Assembly (NCBI GenBank): GCA_022579005.1
Contig: MU402006.1
Location: forward strand, 1-11,368
DNA: 11,368 nucleotides
DNA from: Poronia punctata
Taxonomy: Eukaryota > Ascomycota > Sordariomycetes > Xylariales > Xylariaceae
Direction of reading: 5' to 3'
Positions 1 through 8,161 of this stretch are shown here, piece by piece (position 1 is the stretch's first letter; every line of letters begins with the position of its first letter). The notes below the pieces were generated by a model. That model did not search any database. It had not been told where the DNA came from and worked only from the letters and a program-made list of their open reading frames with translations. The translations under genes were made by a program, and so were the position numbers.

Positions 1-627
1 TATACTTTTTAGTTTATTTATTAACTTTTTAAAAATTATAATATATATACTATATAACCTTTTTATTATATTTAAAAAAGTTTTTATTTAATATAATAGC
101 TTTTAAAGCCTTTTTTAAAATTAAAAGCGCTAGTAATTCTTATAAACTTTTACTTTTTTAAATATAAATATTAAAGTAAGCTTTAATAAAGTTATAAAGC
201 ATATATTTTTATAAAAAACTATACTTTTATAATAATAGCTTAATATAATAATTAATAAAGCATAATAGCTATATATTAACGCTATATAAAAGATTTTAAG
301 TTAAAAAGAAAAAAAAAAGACTAGCTACGCTAAGATTTATTTTCTTACTACTTATATATAAATACCTAGCTAAAAATATAAGTATATAATTAATTAAATT
401 ATTTTGCTAAGTAAGTTTAGCTAAGCAAAAGCAATATTTAGTACTACTTTAAACTTACTTTATAATAATGTATATAGTTTATAAGTTATATAATTATTTT
501 TTTAATTATATAACTTTAAACTAATAAACATAGCTATTATATTACCTTTTTTTAAAACTAAAGCTAAAATATAAAGCGCTTAAGCTAAGGTTTTTTTTAT
601 TATAAAAGTTATTAAAAGTATTGCTTA

Positions 628-673
628 AAAGCTAATACTTTTTTTTTATTTAAAGCTAATACTTTTTTTTTTT
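628..673. repeat. Short tandem duplication with 24-bp period
   Basis: The word aaagctaatacttttttttt at 628-647 recurs from 652, where it runs to 673 with a slightly longer T tract; the two copies start 24 bases apart. It looks like a local slippage or duplication event in low-complexity DNA. No function is suggested. Confidence 0.7.
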
Positions 674-1676
674 AATATTAATATAAAAAACATTTTTAAT
701 AACTTATTACGTTTATATACTTTATAATAAGTTTTTTTTATAAATATATACTTAGTTAACCTTTTTTTATTTTAATAAAAATATTAAATTATAAGTTAGT
801 TTAATTAAGTTATAATATAAATAATTTATTAAATATAATATAATTTAATATAAACCTTTATTTTTATATTTTTAATTTAAATAAAGCTAGTAAATAAATA
901 AAAGCTAAAAGTTTATAAAGCGTTAAAGCTTAAATATAATATTTTATAATAAGTTGCTTACTTTTATAAATAGCTTTAAAGTTATTTAAGTAGTTTTTTA
1001 ATACTATATTTGCTACTATAGCATATAGCTATTTATTAAAATATATTAAAAGTTTAAAAGCTAAAAGGTAGCTATTATAAAAGTTTTTTAAAGCTATTAG
1101 TATATTTTTAAAGTTATTAGTAAAGTACTAGGCATTATTTAAGTTATATTTAATTTAATTTACTTAGTATTAAAAATGCTTATAGTGCTTAAAAAGTTTA
1201 AATTTTAAAACTTGCTATACTTTATATTTAAGCTTTTTATTAATTTTTTTAAGTTTTTAAAAAAGTTAAATTTGCTAAAGTAAAAGGTTATTAAAAGCTT
1301 TATATAGCTAATTAGCATAAAAAAGGTTTTATATTTTATAAGTTAGTAATAAATTTAAAATATAATTATAGCTTTTTTTTTTAAAAATTTTAAATAAATT
1401 AACTTATTAAAAATTTATATAAGTAATAAAAGCTATTATAATAAAACTTTTTTTTTAAAAAAAACCTAGTTATAAATAAAAAAGTTTACTTTTTATTTTT
1501 TTTTATTAGCTTAAACTTTTTACTATTTTTAAGTTTTTTAAGCAAATTTATAAGCTAAGTTTTAAACTTTATAAGTTTGCTTTATTAACTTTGCTACGTA
1601 TTTAGCTAGCTTATTAATTATATTATTAAGTAATATTAAAAGTATTAAGTTAATATATAGCTTAATTTTAAAAGCT

Positions 1677-1680
1677 ACTT
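1677..1680. repeat. Candidate target-site duplication, left copy (actt)
   Basis: The four bases actt directly before the 5' LTR match the four bases directly after the 3' LTR (8408-8411). If the LTR is taken to start one base later, the match becomes five bases, acttt, the usual size for many Ty3/Gypsy elements. In DNA this AT-rich a 4-5 bp match has limited weight, but its position at both ends supports a single insertion event with both junctions kept. Confidence 0.55.
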
Positions 1681-1926
1681 TAGTTACGGATTAGTTAATG
1701 GCAGTATAGCTAACTAGGTAGCTTATAGCTATTACCTTCTTTAAACAATAGATATAGGGCCTGTACTTGTAGATAGCTGCAGCCCTACTATTTAGTGCAC
1801 ACATAAGCTTGCACCCTTAACAAGAACTTAAAGGCTTTTTTTTTTTTTTCTCTTTACTTTAAGATTTTTAGCAATAAATTAAATTACTTTTTAAAGCTTT
1901 GCCTTTTTTATAACTTATTTGCAACA
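1681..1926 (+). repeat. 5' long terminal repeat (246 bp)
   Basis: It aligns to 8162-8407 over its full length without gaps. It begins TA, which is consistent with a canonical TG start after G-to-A change, and ends CA. There are 21 differences from the 3' copy, all C/T or G/A, at 1687, 1688, 1689, 1693, 1700, 1730, 1739, 1746, 1751, 1757, 1763, 1774, 1785, 1822, 1840, 1858, 1880, 1883, 1888, 1898 and 1910. In 11 cases this copy holds the mutated state and in 10 the other does, so both were damaged independently and about equally. The LTR would have supplied the promoter, transcript start and 3' processing signals. The CT-rich tract near 1836-1855 and the predicted RNA start near 1856 are described separately. 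Confidence 0.96.
1831..1865 (+). promoter_or_regulatory. CT-rich tract and predicted transcript start (U3/R boundary) in 5' LTR
   Basis: A pyrimidine run of about 20 bases (1835-1855) leads straight into actttaagat at 1856-1865. CT-rich tracts directly upstream of the start site are common in filamentous fungal promoters. The sequence from 1856 is complementary to the putative primer-binding site, as expected at the 5' end of the RNA in a self-priming element. Together these place the transcript start at or near 1856, giving a U3 of about 175 bp and R plus U5 of about 71 bp. This is inference; no clear TATA box can be told apart from the AT background. Confidence 0.4.
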
Positions 1927-1936
1927 ATTTTAAGGT
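1927..1936 (+). other. Putative self-priming primer-binding site
   Basis: The ten bases attttaaggt abut the 5' LTR end, where a primer-binding site must lie. They do not look like the complement of a usual tRNA 3' end; for example, there is no TGG start. They are the reverse complement, at nine of ten bases, of accttaagat at 8337-8346 in the 3' LTR, and the one mismatch is a C/T transition of the RIP type. This is the arrangement of Tf1/sushi elements, in which the first bases of the RNA fold back to prime minus-strand synthesis. An unfamiliar tRNA primer obscured by mutation is the alternative. Confidence 0.5.
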
Positions 1937-2098
1937 TTACAAATTAAACATACGGCCTAAAGACTACCTATGCAAATAGTCCTAGCTTGCAAATTTAATT
2001 TAACTTAACAGCACTAGTAAAGCTGCTAAAAACCTAATACTTAGCTACTTTAGTTTTGTACTAAGATTATAGCTTAAAAAAATAAAAAACGCGCAAAA
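1937..2098 (+). other. Element leader between primer-binding site and gag
   Basis: This stretch would be the untranslated leader of the element RNA. An in-frame ATG at 1970 is followed in the gag frame by several stops (taa, tag). Those could be mutation products, so gag might begin there, but the downstream ATG at 2099 is favoured. The end of the leader runs into a GC-rich hairpin at 2090-2105. Confidence 0.5.
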
Positions 2099-2105
2099 AT
2101 GCGCG
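2090..2105 (+). other. GC-rich hairpin overlapping the proposed gag start codon
   Basis: The sequence is a perfect inverted repeat, CGCGCA and TGCGCG, around a four-base AAAA loop. It is a conspicuous GC island in this AT-rich leader. The proposed gag ATG (2099-2101) spans the last loop base and the first two bases of the right arm. Such a stem could affect start selection, RNA packaging or fold-back priming. It may equally have survived because most of its cytosines are preceded by G, a context spared throughout this window. Confidence 0.55.
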
Positions 2106-2923
2106 CAGCTATAAAGCAACAAGCCTTAGCTAAAATACTATACATAAATAGCAACTTTATAAAAACTATTTTAAAAATAAACAAGATCTTTTAAACAAAA
2201 GCCTGCTAACAATTTATTATTATCTTATATTTATTTTAAAATGTAAATATAAAGACTATAAGTTATAAGCCTAATAAAAAAACACCTAACATACTAGCTA
2301 ACTAAGCTTATGTTTTTAATAACTAAATTGCTTTAAAAACCTTTAAAAAGTCTTAATATATAACTAGTATAGCGCAGTACTAATAAAAAACTTAAAAGTT
2401 AGTTAAAGCCTTTGCTAAACTATATATTAAAAAAAATAACAGGCTAGGCTTTTTTTTTGTTACTTTAACTAAAGATAAAAAAAATACTATACTTAACTTT
2501 AATAGCACTATAAACCTAAGTGCGTTTAAAAACTTTATAAAAACCTACTTAAAAGTAGCGTTTTAAAAATTTAAAATATATACTTTAATATTGTTAGCTT
2601 ATTAAGTGCAAGCAAATAACCTACATATTTTGCTTACTATAAGCAAAAACATAGTATTTAACTTAATTTATTAAGCTTATTACTTAACTAAGTTAGGCCT
2701 ACACAAGGTCGCTATGCTTAAAAAAAAAATAAAGCTTTTCTAATAAGCTTGCAAACAAGCTATAGCAATAACATATGCAAGCAATACTAATAAAACTATA
2801 AAGCGCATTATTTAAAAGCTAATTAACGTATATAATAAAATTAACTACTTTAAAACCTAAGTTGCTAATACAAACTAGCAAGTAGTAAACCTCTTAGTAT
2901 ATAACCGTTTTATATCTTGTAAT

Positions 2924-2976
2924 AATACTTCTTTAACTTTTGCTATACTTTGCAAATTTGCAAAAGTTAAAGTATT
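2924..2976. repeat. Imperfect inverted repeat inside gag
   Basis: The left arm 2924-2943 and the right arm 2960-2976 are complementary over 17 bases, with a 3-base bulge in the left arm and 16 bases between them. A separate exact 16-bp palindrome (tttgcaaatttgcaaa) lies at 2949-2964, overlapping the spacer and right arm. It may be chance in biased sequence or an RNA structure of the element. Confidence 0.6.
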
Positions 2977-3306
2977 AACATTTTATAATAATAAAAAAAA
3001 AAATAAGGTTACTTTTAAAGTATAGCTATAATATATAAAAAATTGCCTTAAAGCTAATAAAAACTAGTTTATAAATAATAAGGCTAAAATAGCTAATATT
3101 AAATCTTATTTAAAAGGTATTGTAGCTAAAAACTTGCAACTTTATTTGCAAAACAACTATTTAAACGCAATTAACACTTTTATTAAGCTATTAAACTACT
3201 TAAAAAGCAAATATAAAAACGTTAATAAAAAGTAGCAAGTTAAAATTAAGTATTAAGAATTAAAAATAAAAAGTCTAGCTAATTATTAAACTTTTAAAAA
3301 CAGCTT

Positions 3307-3327
3307 TGTTTGCTTTATAAGCAAACA
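3307..3327. repeat. Perfect 9-bp hairpin inside gag
   Basis: The arms tgtttgctt and aagcaaaca are separated by a 3-base loop (tat). It lies within the coding part of gag. No function is implied. Confidence 0.6.
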
Positions 3328-3753
3328 GCGCATTTTACGTACAAAATAAAAAAAAGAATTTTATAATAAGCTAACCTTTTAACTATAACAAAAAACTACG
3401 TTACAGTACTTTAATATAACTATAAACTTTAACTTCTTTATTTAACACTATACTTAAGTAGTATATACTTTTTAATAAAAAAATAAGCGCAAAATAATTT
3501 AAAAGCTAACTAATAACAACACTTATACTAATAATAGTATAACTAAGCTAGCATAGCTAATAATAAACAATACTTAACTTGCTTTACTTTAAGGCAATAA
3601 AAAAAGCCTGCGCAATAAAGCTAAAAAAAATAACTACAACGCAATTAAATTATAACCTAAGCTTTTTACTAAAAAAATAAAAACACTTATTATTAAAAGT
3701 TATTATTTTAACTATAAAAAACAAAGCTACACCTTTTGCAATTGTCTATTAAA

Positions 3754-3760
3754 AAAAAAC
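3754..3760 (+). promoter_or_regulatory. Candidate -1 ribosomal frameshift heptamer (A AAA AAC)
   Basis: Read in the gag register the codons here are aaa aaa aac, giving the canonical X XXY YYZ slippery form A AAA AAC. It lies nine bases after the last knuckle codon and nine before the gag stop at 3770. A -1 slip enters exactly the frame in which pol is readable downstream. Gag and pol in a -1 relation is usual for Gypsy-group elements with separate frames. The caution is that RIP turns G into A, so the A run may originally have contained G and the heptamer may be an artefact. Confidence 0.45.
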
Positions 3761-3989
3761 AACTTAAACTAGTAAGTACAAATTTACGCAATACTTATAG
3801 CATATAAATACAACTTTAAAAAACAAATATAAACTAAGAAAGATACCAAATAGGCGTTAAAAAAATAACCTTAAAGCAAATAAACTTTTACCTAAAAAAA
3901 GTATTACCTTTAACGCATATTAAAACGTACAAAAAACCTAACATTATAAACAAATATATAAAAAGAAAACCTTTTATATTTAGCTATAC

Positions 3990-4300
3990 TTTATTAAATA
4001 ATAAACCTTTTTTGCTTATAAACAATGTACTTAATAATATAAAAGCTAACATATACGCAGCTATAAATACTAAGCTTACTAAATAAGTTAAAATAAACTT
4101 AAACCTTATAACACTAATAAACTTTAACTATTAAACAGCAACAAGGTTTAATAGCAAAAGTAACTAAAATATTTACAAAATTCTACTAACTACGTTTTAT
4201 ATTAACAAGCAAACCTTTAAAAACGTCTTACTAATTATTTTACAAATATAATACGCTATAATACTAAAAAAACTATAGTTTAGTTAATATAAAATCTTAC
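3990..4300 (+). other. pol: aspartic protease domain, active site mutated
   Basis: A readable segment ends in AAINTKLT, in which aat act aag at 4066-4074 corresponds to the DTG-type catalytic triad after G-to-A change (Asp to Asn, Gly to Lys). Downstream, hydrophobic runs such as VLLIILQI near 4220-4250 match the second half of a retropepsin-like fold. The protease would have cleaved Gag and Pol in the particle. The limits are approximate. Confidence 0.7.
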
Positions 4301-4859
4301 TAAACTATTAAAACTACTATCTTTTATTTTTTAAAAACCTCTTATAAAGTACTATATACTAGCTAAACAATAATAACTTATACTAGCTAGTACTTATAAA
4401 AAAACTAACTAAACTACAAAATAACCTAAAAAGAAACCTTACTAAAGCAAACATAAAAAAAATAAAAAAGACTATATAACAAAATAACCTAAATAAAAAA
4501 AACGATAATAAAAAGCAAATATAAAAAATACCTAATAAATAGTTATTAAATGCCTAAGGACTATATTAAATATAAAAAGACAGCATAGCTTAGTATAAAA
4601 AAAAACTAAATACTAAGTTGTGCTTGCTTACAGTTTTATTATTTTAACGCATAGTACGCGTTAACTGCTTAAAAGACTAAGTAAAAATAACAAGTATAGA
4701 AAAAGTAGACTTTATTATTAAAAAACAAAAAGTAAAAGAATTTCCTAACAAAAAAAGCAAAAAGTTAAAACAATAAGCATTAAAAGTTATACTGCTAAAA
4801 TACTATAACCTCCTTTATACCTTTAGCAAGGTTAATTTAAATAAGCTTTTTTTATAGCA

Positions 4860-5530
4860 ACTTAATATAGATTACCTTATAAAATTCCTTAATAAAAAGT
4901 TACCTAACAACTTAAAATATAGCTTACTATATAAAATGTCCTTTAATAAGCTAGAAGCTATACAAAAATACTTTATTAACTACTTATAAAAAGGATTTAT
5001 AAAACTAAGCAACGTACTATAAGCGTTACTAGTTCTATTTGTTTAAAAACCTTATAAAAGACTGCGGTTTTATATAAACTATAAAAAGTTAAACAACCTA
5101 ACAAAAAAAAACTAATACCCTTTGCCTTTAATTAAAAAGACCCTTTTGCAAATCTTTAAAGCAAAAATCTTTATAAAAATAAATATATAATAAGCATTTT
5201 ACTAAATATAAATAGCAGCAGAAATAAAAAACTTAATAACATTTTGCACTAAATACAAAGCTTATAAATATAAAGTATTACTGTTTAGCTTAACTAATAG
5301 CCTATTTACATTTTAAAAGTATATTAATAATATACTATTTAACTACTTAGACTACTTTTACTACGCATATGTTAATAATATTCTTATATACTTTAATATG
5401 TTAGAAAAACATTGAAAACACGTAAAAAAAGTACTATAAAGACTAAAAGACATAAGACTACAAGCTAACTTAAAAAAATCGAAATTTTATATTACTTAAA
5501 CTAAGTTCTTAAAGTACATAATAAGCTTTA
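4860..5530 (+). other. pol: reverse transcriptase domain, catalytic aspartates mutated
   Basis: Family landmarks appear in order: LYKMSFNKLEAI near 4930, KGFIKLSN near 4996, a YPLPLIKKTL block near 5118, the active-site strand YAYVNNILIY at 5362-5391 (YVDD with both Asp codons GAT now AAT, 5374 and 5377), KSKF at 5476, and FLKYIIS at 5506, equivalent to the FLGY block of Gypsy reverse transcriptases. Loss of both catalytic aspartates and the many stops make it non-functional. Confidence 0.93.
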
Positions 5531-5699
5531 ATAGCATTAGTGTTAACTTTACTAAAATTAAAGTAGTTTAAAATTAAGCTACCCTTATAACTATTAAAAG
5601 CATATAGTCTTTTTTAAAATTTTATAACTTTTATTAGAAATTTGTTTAAAAATATAGCTAAAAAGCAAAGCTATTAACAATACTTATTTATTATAATGC

Positions 5700-6175
5700 T
5701 GCCTTTATATAAGACAAACGCTATAAAAAAGCATTTTAAAAACTAAAAAAAACGCTAATATCTGCTTTCCTCTTTTGCTACTATAACTACAAACTACTTA
5801 TAAAAGTTAAAACAAACGCGTTAAATAAGGTAGCAGCTAAAGTGCTATTATAACTATACCTAAATAATAAGTAGCACCTTATTACGTTTTACTTAAAAAT
5901 AATAAAAAAAGTAAAATTAAATTATAAAATATATAATAAGAAAATATTAGCAGTAGTCTTAGCGTTAAAAGAATAGCGCACAAAGTTAATTAAACACTAA
6001 TAAAAAAAGCTATTTTTAGTTATTATAAACTATAAAGCACTAAAGTACTTTAGTACAAAACAACACTTTAACCTATAGCAAGCTAGATAGTTTATACTAT
6101 TAGCTAAATATAACTTTGTAGTTATATATAAACTAAAGAAAAAAAACGTTATAACTAATGCTTTATTAAAAAAGT
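5700..6175 (+). other. pol: RNase H domain (Gypsy type), degenerate
   Basis: The first catalytic strand reads KVKTNALNKVA from 5803, with Asn at 5815 in place of the expected Asp. The block NYKIYNKKILAVVLALKE followed by a stop where Trp is expected (tag, 5974) lies at 5920-5976. A TKQHFNL block near 6055 and VITNALLKK near 6150 match the end of the RNase H and linker region. The domain would have removed the RNA strand during cDNA synthesis. Confidence 0.88.
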
Positions 6176-6479
6176 AAAAAGACGTTACTATTTAAAAGGC
6201 TAAAAAAGAGTTATAATAGCACGCTATACTTTTTAAATTAATAATAATAAAATTTGCAGCTAGGTAAATAAACAAAATACTTACTAAAATATTTGCATTT
6301 AAACCCTAAAAAGAAGTAGAAAATCTTACAAGTTTTTAACTTATTAATAAAATACTATAAGAAAACTAAAACAATTTAAAAATGCAAATATATTAGCAAA
6401 AAATACAAGCCTAAGCTAAAAGCACTAATAACTTATAAGCTATATAAAATAAGCTAATAACATATAAAAAATAACTAGT

Positions 6480-7560
6480 AGTGCTAGATCTGCCTTATAT
6501 GCGCATAAAGCTAATTAAAAAAGCTTATAAATAAATGCTAATAGTATACTTAAAAAAAAAGAAAATAAAATAATTAGTAGTAAAACGGTACTAGTAGCTT
6601 AGGTTAGAAAATAATTATAATAAATACGTAGCTAACTGCTTATAATGCAAACTAGCAAAGGTTTTAAAAAATAAAACACTAAAAAAACTAATACTACTTT
6701 TAGTGCCTAAGCATATATAGCAATACTTAGTAATTAATTTTAAATAAATGCTAAGAAATAAGTATAGGTTTAATAACGCAATAGTTATAGTAAACAGGTT
6801 AAGTAAAAAAGCCTAGATTATACTTTGTACTATAAAGGTTACTGCATAATAAGCAGCTTAAATGTACTATAAAAAACTATTTTAAGTTTTTAGCCTACTT
6901 ATAACTATTACTTTAAATTATAAACTTTAATTTATATTTGCTTTTACTAATAAACTAGCTAAGATTTTAGGAATTATATAAATGCTAGCTTTAGCTAGCT
7001 ACTATAAAACTATAAAGCAAGCAAAGATTATAAACAAATACTTAAACTAATAGCTATGCTTTTATGTTAGCTATTACTAAAATAACTAGTTAAAAAAAAT
7101 TTTAGCAATAAACTACGCGCAAGCTGCGATTTTATATAAGTTTACAAGTTTGTTACCTTATAAAGTAAAAATAGGGTTTTTAATGCTATTTTACTTTAAC
7201 TAGGAAAATAGAACCTTAAAGAAAAAATTAAAAAACTTGCTTTAAAAAGAGGCCTAACTACAAAAAGAAGCCTAGGGCAGAGCTTAGAAAATTAAAGACT
7301 ATGTTTACATAGCAAAAGCACATTTGCAACAGGCTTAAAAGCAAATAACGGATTAAGCTAATAAAGGTTATAAAGAGCCTAACTTTAATATTAAAGACTA
7401 CGTATTTATTTTAAAAAAACGTTAATTGTAGTAAACTAACTAACTTTTTAATAAGCTTAACTACTTTATAACCTAGTAAAAATTTTAAATACTATATTAA
7501 AATAAAAATACTTATACTTTTAAAGTGCTGCGCTTATAGCGCGTAACTAATAAGTACTAT
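6480..7560 (+). other. pol: integrase (zinc-binding, catalytic core, C-terminal module), triad mutated
   Basis: The zinc-binding part ends in a clear CxxC (tgc at 6637 and 6646, the two residues between being Leu and a stop). In the core, the catalytic Asp, Asp and Glu positions are aat 6736-6738 (INFK), aat 6916-6918 (LNYK, equivalent to SDRG) and aag 7024-7026 (KQAK). There are exactly 35 codons between the second and third, the classic D,D(35)E spacing. All three are changed by G-to-A. VNRLSK at 6790 matches the conserved VDRLSK block. A GPY/F-like C-terminal module with NRT, QITD and YVFILKKR blocks follows to about 7560. Confidence 0.92.
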
Positions 7561-7659
7561 ATAAACTAGCTTTATAAATATCTTAATAACTTATTACTAA
7601 GACAAAAAGCTACAAATTTAAATAAGAAAACAATTAAATCTATAAGCAAAAAAAAGAAG

Positions 7660-7840
7660 TTTATAATTAAAAAAATTTGCATATTAAGACTATATTATAA
7701 TAAACTATAGTATAAGGTTAACTAAAAAAAATAAAATACTAACAAAAAATAGTACTTTGCTAAAAACTTTAAAAATAGCGCAAAATTACTAAAAAACTTT
7801 TATAAACAGTACTTTAAGGCTGCAAAGCTCTTAATATAGC
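7660..7840 (+). other. pol: C-terminal chromodomain, aromatic positions lost
   Basis: The segment ILRLYYNKL-stop-YKVN followed by a run of stops, then YFAKNFKNS (7681-7779), matches the chromodomain fold of fungal chromoviruses (pattern ...L.YLVKWKGY....TWEP..NF). The Trp positions read as stops (7723 and 7750), while the Tyr at 7711 of the Y.V strand is kept. Chromodomains on integrases bind methylated histone H3 and direct insertion to heterochromatin. A Lys- and Glu-rich tail follows. Confidence 0.85.
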
Positions 7841-8153
7841 TTGCTAAATAGTTAAAAGCAGCAAAAAAAGAAAAATTTAACAAACTTTATAAAGATAATA
7901 ATAAAGCTATAATAAGTATAACTTAAAAGATATAAAAACAAAACGTATAATAAAAAAGCACTTTATATAGTTAACATAATATAGTTAGTTATAAAAAAAC
8001 TATACTATAGCACAATAGTATAAAGGCCCTAACTATTATAGTAATTAGTAAATACTTAAAGCAATCCTTTTTTAGCTAGAAAGCAACTAATTAAAAACTT
8101 AGAAAATACTAGTTTAAAGCTAGGTCATACCTTAAGATAAGTTATTTTTTTTT

Positions 8154-8161
8154 AAAGAAGG
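8154..8161 (+). other. Polypurine tract (plus-strand primer)
   Basis: The purine run aaagaagg sits directly before the first base of the 3' LTR, preceded by a T-rich run. This is the expected position and composition of the tract that resists RNase H and primes plus-strand synthesis. It also supports placing the LTR start at 8162 (and 1681). Confidence 0.75.

Larger units (their letters stand above)
1..1680. other. Extremely AT-rich RIP-degraded left flank, no recognisable gene
   Basis: Hand-counted lines give about 10% G+C. In the first 420 bases the top strand has 33 cytosines. Their 5' neighbours are A 14, G 14, C 3 and T 2; their 3' neighbours are T 25, G 3, C 3 and A 2. Surviving cytosines therefore sit almost only in RCT, and CpA and TpC are nearly gone. 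I looked on both strands for damaged reverse transcriptase or transposase motifs and saw none I would defend. The stretch is most likely old repeat sequence mutated to near saturation, but its original identity is unknown. The only structure noted is a short tandem duplication near 628-673. Confidence 0.75.
2099..3772 (+). pseudogene. gag pseudogene (capsid/nucleocapsid, CCHC knuckle), RIP-inactivated
   Basis: Gag would assemble the cytoplasmic particle that packages the element RNA. The reading register is fixed by two stretches. A retrotransposon-gag-like helical region at about 3050-3420 is rich in Leu, Tyr, Phe and Lys and has a TFKN..F..F pattern near 3290. A C-terminal zinc knuckle lies at 3704-3745. 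The knuckle keeps perfect CX2CX4HX4C spacing, but the first two Cys (3704, 3713) and the His (3728) now read Tyr (TGT to TAT, CAC to TAC); only the last Cys (3743-3745) is intact. Many in-frame TAA and TAG codons interrupt it. The start at ATG 2099 is a choice, since an ATG at 1970 is in the same frame and RIP can erase start codons. The end is the first in-frame stop after the knuckle; the next codon (3773) is also a stop. At about 558 codons it is rather long, perhaps because the true start is later. It lies one frame from pol. Confidence 0.85.
3757..8112 (+). pseudogene. pol pseudogene (PR-RT-RNase H-integrase-chromodomain), RIP-inactivated
   Basis: This is the polyprotein for proteolysis, cDNA synthesis and integration. 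It is recognisable in one register (codons beginning at positions congruent to 1 modulo 3) from about 3757, the -1 frame relative to gag, with no detectable frameshift over 4.3 kb. The domains in order are protease (active site 4066), reverse transcriptase (YVDD-type motif 5368), RNase H (about 5750-6175), integrase (CxxC 6637-6648; catalytic positions 6736, 6916, 7024) and chromodomain (core 7681-7779). Dozens of stops derive from TGG, CAA, CAG and CGA. RIP-type changes cannot remove a stop codon, since every transition in TAA, TAG or TGA from G to A leaves a stop. The native stop must therefore still be present, and 8110-8112 is the last in-frame stop before the polypurine tract. Pol ends there or earlier; earlier in-frame stops at 8077 and 8092 are alternatives. 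The start is approximate. Confidence 0.92.

Noticed and set aside
1..1680. Damaged Copia-like or other polyprotein on the - strand.
   Set aside because: Reading the reverse complement of about 1100-1680 gave only Leu/Lys/Ile/Phe-rich strings without an ordered set of family motifs.
1831..1855. Poly-T run in the LTR as a transcription terminator or polyadenylation tail.
   Set aside because: It is interrupted by C in both copies and lies before the proposed RNA start, so it is better explained as a fungal CT-rich promoter tract.
1927..1945. tRNA-type primer-binding site.
   Set aside because: The sequence after the LTR does not start with TGG and does not resemble the common initiator-Met complement, even allowing C/T and G/A changes. 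The self-complementary match to the LTR is better.
1970..1972. ATG at 1970 as the gag start.
   Set aside because: It is in the gag frame but is followed by a cluster of stops and no coherent protein-like stretch before 2099. It is not fully excluded, because RIP can create those stops.
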